Origin: JAABRU01 sp050180235
GTDB taxonomy: Bacteria > Desulfobacterota > Desulfobacteria > Desulfobacterales > Desulfococcaceae
Direction: 5' to 3'
NCBI GenBank assembly: GCA_050180235.1
Contig: JBFXEJ010000034.1
Span: forward strand, 1 to 51,180
Length of the DNA stretch: 51,180 nt
The translations under genes and the position numbers were made by a program. This document shows positions 40,406-46,584 of this stretch, piece after piece. Numbering within the stretch: the first letter of the stretch is position 1; every line of letters starts with the position of its first letter. The notes under the pieces are model-generated. The model was not told where the DNA came from. It searched no databases and worked only from the letters and a program-made list of their open reading frames with translations.

Positions 40406-40465
40406 GTTTAACAACGAGTTAACCGGCACGGCGATAGCCCTGTCCGGTTGAACGGCTGGTTAAAC
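40406..40465 (-). other. attC: Integron attC recombination site A
   Basis: Read on the minus strand: R'' GTTTAAC, 6-base spacer, L'' TTCAACCGG, 17-base loop region, L' CCGGTTAA, 6-base spacer, R' GTTAAAC. R'' and R' are perfect complements. L'' has one extra C relative to L', the extrahelical base that fixes orientation. It lies downstream of the minus-strand gene 40586-40804. The orientation agrees with genes on the minus strand. Confidence 0.88.
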
Positions 40466-40501
40466 GCTTTCAATCCGTATTCTCTGACTCTGTGCGTTTT
40501 T

Positions 40502-40560
40502 TCTCCGATGATGCACTCTGCATATTTTTCACTGTGTTTTATTCTCCTATGATGCGCTCT
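40502..40560. repeat. GATGATGCRCTCT direct-repeat pair, copy 1
   Basis: GATGATGCACTCTGCATATTTT and ATGATGCGCTCT are separated by about 32 bp. The same two-unit arrangement is at 40968-41028, at the other end of the same cassette. Confidence 0.6.
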
Positions 40561-40585
40561 TTATCTGCTTTTGAAGAGACTCAGT

Positions 40586-40804
40586 TCATCTCTTAATTTT
40601 TAAAAGATTTCCATACACAGTATCATCATTATCATTGTTTATAAGGGACTCCGACATAATATCCAATATTTCTTCCGATTTTCCCTTAAATCCCAACAAA
40701 TCAGAAATGTCTTTTGCTATTGCGGTATCTTCGCCAAAAGTGAATTCTCCGTTTAAAAATTTTCTGATAAGTTTAAAAATTTTATCTTTGTTTTTATTAT
40801 TCAT
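40586..40804 (-). CDS. Cassette-encoded small protein of unknown function
   Basis: A 72-residue acidic protein with no membrane segment. It is helical in character: KIFKLIRKFLNGEFTFGED, then AKDISDLLGFKGKSEEILDI and a polar tail. GGAGATATTATTAAA precedes the ATG. It lies between attC B upstream and attC A downstream, in the orientation expected for a cassette gene. I do not recognise the family. Confidence 0.55.
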   Translation of the reverse strand: MNNKNKDKIFKLIRKFLNGEFTFGEDTAIAKDISDLLGFKGKSEEILDIMSESLINNDNDDTVYGNLLKIKR

Positions 40805-40901
40805 TTTAATAATATCTCCAATATCTCCAATCGGATATTAAACATCCTCTCTTTGTTCAGGATACTAACAGAAAAAGCCGTACTCTTACGGGTTATCTGC
40901 T

Positions 40902-41036
40902 TTATCGTTGTTTCCCTGCGATTTTTAAATGCTCAAACGGATTGTCAGGTTTGATATATATACCATTTTTGCAGATGATGCGCTCTGTATATTTTCCAAT
41001 GTATTTATTTCTCAGATGATGCGCTCTGTTATTCAC
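40902..41036 (-). CDS. Possible 44-residue cassette ORF
   Basis: A GTG-initiated frame starting about 25 bases after the attC B core, the usual position for a first cassette ORF. Its C-terminal half (CKNGIYIKPDNPFEHLKIAG) reads like protein, but the N-terminal half is encoded by the GATGATGCGCTCT repeats. No clear ribosome binding site is visible. It may be real, or the tail of a decayed gene. Confidence 0.3.
   Translation of the reverse strand: MNNRAHHLRNKYIGKYTERIICKNGIYIKPDNPFEHLKIAGKQR
40968..41028. repeat. GATGATGCGCTCT direct-repeat pair, copy 2
   Basis: Two units of GATGATGCGCTCTG about 45 bp apart with TATATTTTCCAATGTATTTA between; they match 40502-40560. Confidence 0.6.
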
Positions 41037-41058
41037 CGTTGCTTTTATCTTTCAGAGC

Positions 41059-41118
41059 GTTTAACAACAAAATAACCGGCAAACCGATAGGGCTGTCCGG
41101 TTGATTGACTGGTTATAT
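41059..41118 (-). other. attC: Integron attC recombination site B
   Basis: Minus-strand reading: R'' ATATAAC, 6-base spacer, L'' ATCAACCGG, 17-base loop region, L' CCGGTTAT, 6-base spacer, R' GTTAAAC. L'' again has the single extra C. The same length and spacing as site A. It lies downstream of the toxin gene 41203-41463. Confidence 0.87.
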
Positions 41119-41202
41119 TTTTGGTGAACTATTTCCTGGGATGGACAATTCTTTCCCATTTCCAATCTTTTTTTGTGTCGGTGGCATTTTCAAATCCTAT
41201 GT

Positions 41203-41463
41203 TCAAGGATTTTTTAACACTTTGTCATGAGGTCCGATACGGCGCAACATATAAAAATCATAATGTATTTCAAATGTAAATCTGTAAAACATATCAATAC
41301 TTGCCTCCCATCTGTTTTTATGACCTTCCATCTTTTTAACTCTAAGTGAGGGATGTCTGATGTTTTCCATGAAAAGTCTGAATTTTTCTCCGAATTTTTC
41401 CTGAACAGATTTTGGAAGCCGTTTAAAATCTTTCTTAAATCCTTCGGTGCGGACAATTTTCAT
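41203..41463 (-). CDS. RelE/YafQ-like toxin of a cassette toxin-antitoxin pair
   Basis: An 86-residue basic protein with the RelE/ParE-superfamily layout: N-terminal VRTEGFKKDFKRLPKSVQEKF helices, then SLRVKKMEGHKNRWEASI, FYRFTFEI and a C-terminal MLRRIGPHDKVLKNP strand. It likely inhibits translation by mRNA cleavage. Its ATG overlaps the antitoxin stop as ATGA. attC B lies 85 bases downstream. Confidence 0.82.
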   Translation of the reverse strand: MKIVRTEGFKKDFKRLPKSVQEKFGEKFRLFMENIRHPSLRVKKMEGHKNRWEASIDMFYRFTFEIHYDFYMLRRIGPHDKVLKNP

Positions 41464-41714
41464 TTTTTCAAATCCGCAATGAAGTCTTCAACTGTATCGA
41501 ATGATTCCGTTTTACCTGAAGAAATTTCTCGGTCAGCACAGAGTTCAGCTTTCTTCCAGTCAAACTTCATAAAATAAAGGGGCATTCTCAGAGCATAATT
41601 AATCAGTTCCACAACCGTTTCCTCCATACTCTGTTTATGTACGGATTCTTTGTATTTTCCTATTTCTTCCATCATCTCATCGGACAGACTGATTTTCAGC
41701 ACACAGTTTGCCAT
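41460..41714 (-). CDS. Cassette antitoxin (ribbon-helix-helix-like)
   Basis: An 84-residue acidic protein with N-terminal ANCVLKISLSDEMMEEIGKY, a ribbon-helix-helix-like start, and a C-terminal TESFDTVEDFIADLKK tail typical of toxin-wrapping segments. It precedes and overlaps the RelE-like toxin. Toxin-antitoxin pairs of this kind are frequent in large integron cassette arrays and are thought to stabilise them. Confidence 0.75.
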   Translation of the reverse strand: MANCVLKISLSDEMMEEIGKYKESVHKQSMEETVVELINYALRMPLYFMKFDWKKAELCADREISSGKTESFDTVEDFIADLKK

Positions 41715-41785
41715 AATGTTTCACCTTTTTCACACGTAAATGAACTACCCGGTTGTATGATGACTTAAAATGATATTCCCTATTT

Positions 41786-41917
41786 TTATCGCTGCAAGCG
41801 GCAGAGTGGTATATCATAGATTGTAATTTTTTTGGGAATACAAGCTGTTATAAAAAATGATAATAACAATACAATTCCAATTCTTATAATATCTTTAATT
41901 CGTTGATACTTAAACAT
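41786..41917 (-). CDS. Cassette-encoded tiny lipoprotein
   Basis: A 43-residue frame with AGGAG five bases before the ATG. A basic N-terminus (KYQRIKD) is followed by a hydrophobic stretch IRIGIVLLLSFFITAC that ends in a lipobox-type ITAC near residue 26, and then a short mature tail. It starts 20 bases after the attC D core, as the first gene of its cassette, ahead of the toxin-antitoxin pair. Function is unknown. Confidence 0.6.
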   Translation of the reverse strand: MFKYQRIKDIIRIGIVLLLSFFITACIPKKITIYDIPLCRLQR

Positions 41918-41936
41918 AAATTCTCCTTATTTCAAA

Positions 41937-41987
41937 GCCTAACATTTAAGATAAGCGGCTGAAGTCCGCTTCATCGTCCGGTTATGA
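41937..41987 (-). other. attC: Integron attC recombination site D
   Basis: Minus-strand reading: R'' TCATAAC, 6-base spacer, L'' ATGAAGCGG, 7-base loop, L' CCGCTTAT, 7-base spacer, R' GTTAGGC. The extra base in L'' is G. It is shorter and different in sequence from sites A, B and C but has the same architecture and orientation. Confidence 0.82.
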
Positions 41988-42044
41988 AGTGTTTTCAGGA
42001 CACTTTTTCACCTCATACCATGTTTTCATGATTTTTGCAAGTGT

Positions 42045-42087
42045 AAATATCTGTAATAATTTTATTTTTTACGTATTACAGATATTT
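42045..42087. repeat. 14-bp perfect inverted repeat in a gene-less mini-cassette
   Basis: AAATATCTGTAATA (42045-42058) is the exact reverse complement of 42074-42087, with a 15-base A/T-rich loop. On the plus strand the second arm runs into a T tract, so it may act as a terminator against plus-strand transcription. Confidence 0.75.
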
Positions 42088-42093
42088 TTTCCG

Positions 42094-42151
42094 TGATAAC
42101 AACAAGCTAACCGGCGGGCGATAGCCCGTCCGGTTGAGCGGCTGGTTAGCC
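42094..42151 (-). other. attC: Integron attC recombination site C
   Basis: Minus-strand reading: R'' GGCTAAC, 6-base spacer, L'' CTCAACCGG, 15-base loop region with GGGC/GCCC pairing, L' CCGGTTAG, 6-base spacer, R' GTTATCA. L'' has the one extra C. Very similar to sites A and B. It lies downstream of the split relE gene. Confidence 0.87.
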
Positions 42152-42229
42152 CTCCAGTTCATTCTGCTGATGCCATTCAACAAGAAGACGCTGGATAACA
42201 GCAATACCTTGTTTGGCAAGTCTTCTCCC

Positions 42230-42708
42230 TTAGTTAGAGGGTGGAAACACGCGATAAATATCTTTTCTATGCAAGACTCTCATTAAGACGATGGTATTTT
42301 CTTCATCTTTGATTCCAATACGATAATCGGTAGTGGGTCTGCACATACTGACAAAAAATTAACTATTTGATATTATTATATTTTAAAAAATATACTGATT
42401 TTTGTCTATACATAATAAATACAAATAGTTATACGATACATCCATGATACTGCTTATACTGATTATAAATAACATATTGATTTATATATTAAAAAAATCA
42501 GTATGAGCAGTCCCACTACCCGATAATCCCCTACCTTAATTCGATAATAAGATTTATAACCTTGTATCTTTTTAATATTACTGATCGCGGACAGGTTTTC
42601 ATAAATAGGTAATTCCTCAAAACACAATGTTTTCAAGGAAGAATAGATTGTGGTATGCCTGAGTTTCTTTAGATCTTTCAAAAAGTGTTCATTATATTCA
42701 ATTTTCAT
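42230..42708 (-). pseudogene. RelE-type toxin gene split by a 192-bp inverted-repeat element
   Basis: The 5' part (from 42708) encodes a normal RelE/YoeB-like start and core, MKIEYNEHFLKDLKKL to YYRIKVGDYR, then runs into the inserted element and stops at 42463. The 3' part (42346-42230) encodes IGIKDEENTIVLMRVLHRKD and IYRVF, the missing RelE C-terminus. Removing the element at 42329-42520 and one 8-bp repeat restores one open frame, with VGDYR joined to IGIKDE. The truncated protein lacks the C-terminal strand carrying RelE-family catalytic residues and is probably inactive. It overlaps the antitoxin by 11 bases. Confidence 0.85.
42329..42520. mobile_element. 192-bp MITE inserted in relE, with 8-bp target duplication
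   Basis: The left end GGTAGTGGGTCTGCACATAC and the inverse of the right end, GGTAGTGGGACTGCTCATAC, match at 18 of 20 positions, and similarity continues a few bases further. Both flanks are CGATAATC (42321-42328 and 42521-42528), an exact 8-bp duplication. The interior is A/T-rich with no coding sequence, so it is a non-autonomous element. 8-bp duplications occur in several IS families; I cannot name the parent. Confidence 0.88.
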
Positions 42709-42907
42709 CGTCCAGAAACCTCAATGCATCCTCTTTATTATATCGCTTTTCGCCTTCTGCTTCCTGTATTGCTAAACCTATGCCATAATTTTCAATAAAT
42801 TCGATTAAATGTCGATATCTTTCGATTGGAAGAACGACAAATTCAGGAACACCTTGTGTATTTGTAATATATTGTTCCAGTCCGATTATATGTAATGCAG
42901 TATTCAT
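42698..42907 (-). CDS. Antitoxin partner of the split RelE
   Basis: A 69-residue acidic protein: MNTALHIIGLEQYITNTQG, then EFVVLPIERYRHLIEFIEN and KEDALRFLDDEN at the C-terminus. This has the layout of a Phd/YefM-like or similar antitoxin that precedes a RelE toxin. It is intact while its toxin is disrupted, so it may persist as a free antitoxin. The start at 42907 is the ATG; the longer reading to 42943 has no ribosome binding site. Confidence 0.68.
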   Translation of the reverse strand: MNTALHIIGLEQYITNTQGVPEFVVLPIERYRHLIEFIENYGIGLAIQEAEGEKRYNKEDALRFLDDEN

Positions 42908-43022
42908 AATATAAACTCCATTCTTAAAAAAATTTATGAGCAAAACAATTCATAGAAATATTTTATTCACTGTATATTCAACATATCAATAATATAAATA
43001 AAATCTGGAATATAAAAATCGC

Positions 43023-43129
43023 TATAGTCTTTAAGAAAATAGTTTTGGGGTTGTCCGAAATTTTAAGATATTTAAATTCAGTATGTTAAAAAAATCAGCT
43101 ACCCCAAAATAATTATCTTAAACACTATA
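43023..43129. repeat. 107-bp inverted-repeat element in the cassette array
   Basis: The left arm TATAGTCTTTAAGAAAATAG followed by TTTTGGGGT is mirrored by the right arm; 24-25 of 29 positions are complementary. It lies between the lipoprotein gene and the relE antitoxin and has no coding content. It differs from the MITE at 42329-42520. Confidence 0.7.
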
Positions 43130-43139
43130 TAAAACATGT

Positions 43140-43340
43140 TCATCCAGCGGATTCAATTATTGGTGATTTTCTTCCGAACATGGATATTATACCAGATAAC
43201 GTAGCTATTACAAATGAATAACCGGTAAATATCTTGATCATCCCGGCAGTCTCCATATCCATATCATCTTTACATCCTGTTAGAACCACAATTAATAACA
43301 AGAGAAATGTTGCAACAATAGATCTATTAATTTTGTTCAT
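43140..43340 (-). CDS. Cassette-encoded small lipoprotein
   Basis: A 66-residue protein with a basic N-terminus (NKINRS), hydrophobic core VATFLLLLIVV and lipobox VVLTGC near residue 22. A Lys/Asp-rich segment and a second hydrophobic stretch follow (IKIFTGYSFVIATLSGIISMF). It is probably membrane-anchored. The frame continues upstream to 43475, but that part lies in the candidate attC E, so the ATG at 43340 is preferred. Function is unknown. Confidence 0.6.
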   Translation of the reverse strand: MNKINRSIVATFLLLLIVVLTGCKDDMDMETAGMIKIFTGYSFVIATLSGIISMFGRKSPIIESAG

Positions 43341-43378
43341 CTCATTGCATCCATAATATTTATACTCAATTACAGTTG

Positions 43379-43541
43379 GGCAAACTTTAAGTTCACCAAC
43401 TCTGCCCGGTGCAACGATAGCCTTCACCCGGCGGGCGGCGAACAACGAAAACCGCTGAAAAGCGAGGAAGACCAATTAAAAATTGAGGTTCAAAAAAAAC
43501 TGCGCCGTAAGCCCGCTCGGTGTGCAAGGCCCTTGTTAGCC
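43379..43541 (-). other. attC: Candidate long attC site E
   Basis: On the minus strand R'' GGCTAAC lies just after the HEPN-like gene stop and a matching core GTTTGCC lies 163 bases on. Between them are GC-rich, partly self-complementary blocks (GCCGGGTGAAGGC, CACCGAGCGGGC). The L boxes are not clean, so this is a degenerate or composite site. R'' exactly complements the core GTTAGCC at the 5' end of the same cassette (44282-44288). Confidence 0.45.
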
Positions 43542-43547
43542 AAATGG

Positions 43548-44264
43548 CTATAATTTGGTTAAAATATATCTATCACTTGCCAAAGTTTCTCTTCGGTTCA
43601 ATAAAATAAATATTTTGAAGAAATATGCGTATTCTTTAATTTCTTTTATTGATGCAACAAACTCTTCACTGCCATTGACTCTGTCCCACCCAATTCTAAT
43701 CTTCAAATCATTAAAATCATATTTAACATAAAAGCACACACGATCATGATGACCATATTCATGTTCTGTTACAAAAGTTTGTTCACTATATGAAGAATAT
43801 AAAATGGCACTTTCAAGAATTGAGACAGAAGAAGAAACAAGATCAAAATACATCTCAATATCGGATATGTTAGGTATCTCGAATTTATGTTCCAAATTAT
43901 TTCTTATTGTATTGAATCTACTTAATGTTCTTGATGAAAAAACACCAATTTCATTTAAAAATTCAAGCTTTTTGTCTATACCGAGGTTTCTTTTTTTAAA
44001 TAGATCATAAAGCCCATATGAATATAAGAATGTGTCTATTTGACAATCAACGGCCCTTTTTAAGTGTGAAACACAATTAATAATATGTCTTTTGCGTTTG
44101 TTTGATAAATAAAGGTTTAACTCATCTTCTGCATACAAAAGATAGTCGAGAGAATAAAGATCAAAAGATGGCAATCTGGGGTGTTGGCCAATGCCACCAT
44201 CGATTTGAAGTTTTGAAAGATTGTCGATCAGGTATTTTTTTATTATTTCTGTATTTTGGCTCAT
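43548..44264 (-). CDS. HEPN-like cassette protein, possible RNase or defence factor
   Basis: A 238-residue protein, mostly helical. It contains TIRNNLEHKFEIP at about residues 119-131; R-N-x2-E-H fits the R-x4-6-H motif of HEPN RNases. An upstream HIINCVSHLKRAVDCQIDTFL helix and a C-terminal beta-rich region (DRVCFYVKYDFNDLKIRIGWD) follow the pattern of larger HEPN proteins. The start lies about 20 bases after an attC core. HEPN proteins act in toxin-antitoxin and abortive-infection systems. The assignment is from motif only. Confidence 0.55.
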   Translation of the reverse strand: MSQNTEIIKKYLIDNLSKLQIDGGIGQHPRLPSFDLYSLDYLLYAEDELNLYLSNKRKRHIINCVSHLKRAVDCQIDTFLYSYGLYDLFKKRNLGIDKKLEFLNEIGVFSSRTLSRFNTIRNNLEHKFEIPNISDIEMYFDLVSSSVSILESAILYSSYSEQTFVTEHEYGHHDRVCFYVKYDFNDLKIRIGWDRVNGSEEFVASIKEIKEYAYFFKIFILLNRRETLASDRYILTKL

Positions 44265-44281
44265 ATTTAAGTAATGTAATG

Positions 44282-44300
44282 GGCTAACCAGTTGTTATAC
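44282..44300 (-). other. Isolated attC core-like sites at the 5' edge of the array
   Basis: GGCTAAC (44282-44288) and GTTATAC (44294-44300) face each other across only five bases. On the minus strand GTTAGCC marks the 5' boundary of the HEPN-like cassette. No L boxes are present, so this may be a collapsed attC or the remnant of the array edge. Confidence 0.4.
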
Positions 44301-44372
44301 GGTTTTTTTGTCATAAAGCATGAAAAAAATGCGTGTTATGCGGACTGCAATTTTCGTGCCAATTTAATGCCT

Positions 44373-44413
44373 TATCGGAGCGGCCCGGACTGGGGCCGCT
44401 CCGATATTTTTTT
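44373..44413. terminator. Strong GC-rich hairpin with T tract on the plus strand
   Basis: TATCGGAGCGGCCC and GGGCCGCTCCGATA form a perfect 14-bp stem around a six-base loop, followed on the plus strand by seven T residues. It stands between the RnfB-GltD stop and the cassette array, and may insulate the two. Confidence 0.75.
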
Positions 44414-44426
44414 ACAGGACAGGAAA

Positions 44427-46511
44427 TCAGGCGGCTTTCTGCGAACCTGCGCAGGATGGGGAAGCCATATTCGGGGAATGTTCATAACAGATCAGACCGC
44501 ACTGGAGACAGCGGCCGGCCTCTTTTATGGCCATCTGCTCTGTAAAACCTTTTTCCAGCATACCGGTCAGAGCCAGTTCTCTGGCATCAGCGATGGGCAT
44601 AATCTGCCGCGGTTTTGCCGCAACATTTTCCACTTTGTAAACATTCTGAATAACAGATTCCGGTGTCAGAACATTTTTCGGATGATCCAGCGGAATGCCA
44701 TACATCACTTTGTGAACTGAGGCTGCCGCACGTCTGCCTGCGCCGATGGCTTTGATGGCAGCACTGTAATCGGTCAGCACATCCCCTTTGGCAAAAATGC
44801 CGATCTCATCTTTGTATGCCGGCATTTTGTACGGATGCACACCGACCCAGCAGAACCCTGATTTTTTTTCGCTTTCTTCCTCATCTGTTTCAGGAACAGG
44901 GGAGAAAATCATTTCCGGGAAACGGCCTGCCGCGACAAAAAGACTGCGCGCTGTCACCATTGTTTTTTCTCCGGTATCAGCCACTGCATACTCCACCTGC
45001 TCCAGTTGTTCCCCTTCACCGAACAGACGGCTCATACCTGCATTGAACACAATGGTGAATGTTTTTTCCGCTTCCAGTTCGGCAAGCAGGGGAAGGGCAT
45101 CAGCAGAAAATGCTTCCCTTTTTTCCTGGAAAAGTAACGTTATTTTCTCCGCTCCCAGGTCACGGCAGATTTTCGCGGCTTCCAGCCCGGTCTTTCCGCC
45201 GCCCACAATTACCGTATCCGAAGACGGGGAGATTTTGTTATGCTTGGCCGTATCGGATTTGAGCAGATCTATAATAAGGAAGGTTCCGGGAATCAGTTGT
45301 TCGTTTTGCCCTGCGGTCAGACGGGTCAGGCGGTTGTCCCAGCCGCCTGTGGCCAGCATCACAGCTCCGGTGCCCTCTTTCAGAAGAGATGCCACTGTGA
45401 AATCTTTGCCCAGAGATTTGCCGGTCTGTATGCTTACGCCCATTTCCCGGATGCCGTCAATATCCCAGTCCAGCACATCCTCAGAAAGCCGTTCGGGTGC
45501 AATGGCCGTGCGCAGCAGACCGCCCAGTCTGTCCGTGGCTTCGTATAGGGTCACATCATGCCCCAGCCGTGCGGCAAAAAATGCGGCAGACAAGCCTTCC
45601 ACTCCTCCGCCCACCACGGCAATTTTTTTGCCGGTTTCAGGTGCCTTGGACGGAAGAATCCGTTTGCCGCTCTTTTTTTCATAATCTGCGGCAAAGCGTT
45701 TGAGGAAATTGATGGCCACCGGTTCATCCACCAGACCTCTGCGGCACTGGGTTTCGCAGGGCCTGGGACAGATTCTGCCGATGACAGTGGGAAAGGGGTT
45801 GCGTTCCTTGATGACCTGAACCGAGCGGTGATAATCCCCTTTCTGAATCTGGCGGATGTATTCCCGGATGTCAATGCCTGCCGGGCATTCCCTCTGGCAG
45901 GGTGTCGTGCATTCATCTTCTGTGTATTCCCGCAGAATGCGGCGGGTTACAGAAGACAGGGTAATGATGTGCTTGGGGCAGACCCGTTCGCAGGTTCCGC
46001 AGCCTGTGCATTTTTTGCTGTCCACCACGGGCAGATTGTCCGGCCCCATGGTAATGGCTCCAAAGGGGCAGGCTTTGGCGCAGCTTCCCAGCCCCAGACA
46101 GCCGATGGTGCAGACCTTCATGCCCCCGCTGAAAAGTGCGGCAGCTCGGCAGTCGCTAAGGCCGTCATACACAAATTTGGTATCTGCATCCTGCGTGCCG
46201 AAATAGCATCCGGGTTTTGCAATGTCCGGTTCTTTGGCTTCAATGGCCACTCCCAGAAGAGCTGCAATGGCCTGTGCCACTTCAGGCCCTGCCGCCACGC
46301 AGGAGTTGGGAGCGGATTTCCCGGCCACAATGGCCTCTGCATTGGCTGAGCATCCGGGGTATCCGCAGCCGCCGCAGTTGGCTCCGGGCAGGGTTCCCTC
46401 CACTGCCAGAATAAGGGGATCCACATATACATAAAAGACCTTGGATGCAACGGCCAGGCACAGACCCACAATGACGCCCATGCCGCCCATAATACTGATG
46501 GCTTCTATCAT
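44427..46511 (-). CDS. RnfB-GltD fusion: membrane-anchored Fe-S / FAD-NAD(P) oxidoreductase
   Basis: A 694-residue chimera. Residues 1-30 form a membrane helix (ISIMGGMGVIVGLCLAVAS), followed by the RnfB four-Cys cluster GANCGGCGYPGCSANAEAI with a later NSC. Ferredoxin-type clusters follow: CLGLGSCAKACPFGAITM and CTGCGTCERVCP. From about residue 195 a GltD/NfnB-like domain begins with CTTPCQRECPAGIDIREYI and CPRPCETQCRRG. The FAD site is VVGGGVEGLSAAFFAARLG and the NAD(P) site VIVGGGKTGLEAAK. The C-terminus ends with CLQCGLIC. It probably passes electrons between NAD(P)H, ferredoxin and a partner at the membrane. No other rnf genes are present. Confidence 0.88.
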   Translation of the reverse strand: MIEAISIMGGMGVIVGLCLAVASKVFYVYVDPLILAVEGTLPGANCGGCGYPGCSANAEAIVAGKSAPNSCVAAGPEVAQAIAALLGVAIEAKEPDIAKPGCYFGTQDADTKFVYDGLSDCRAAALFSGGMKVCTIGCLGLGSCAKACPFGAITMGPDNLPVVDSKKCTGCGTCERVCPKHIITLSSVTRRILREYTEDECTTPCQRECPAGIDIREYIRQIQKGDYHRSVQVIKERNPFPTVIGRICPRPCETQCRRGLVDEPVAINFLKRFAADYEKKSGKRILPSKAPETGKKIAVVGGGVEGLSAAFFAARLGHDVTLYEATDRLGGLLRTAIAPERLSEDVLDWDIDGIREMGVSIQTGKSLGKDFTVASLLKEGTGAVMLATGGWDNRLTRLTAGQNEQLIPGTFLIIDLLKSDTAKHNKISPSSDTVIVGGGKTGLEAAKICRDLGAEKITLLFQEKREAFSADALPLLAELEAEKTFTIVFNAGMSRLFGEGEQLEQVEYAVADTGEKTMVTARSLFVAAGRFPEMIFSPVPETDEEESEKKSGFCWVGVHPYKMPAYKDEIGIFAKGDVLTDYSAAIKAIGAGRRAAASVHKVMYGIPLDHPKNVLTPESVIQNVYKVENVAAKPRQIMPIADARELALTGMLEKGFTEQMAIKEAGRCLQCGLICYEHSPNMASPSCAGSQKAA

Positions 46512-46584
46512 GCTTTGTACTCCTTGACAGTTTTTTCAGGACAGGGCAGTGTGCACAGAGCCGAATCCTGAAACATTTTGAATA

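Noticed and set aside
40254..44426. Integron integrase or attI site
   Set aside because: No tyrosine-recombinase-like frame lies in or next to the array, and no attI-like sequence could be identified without a search.
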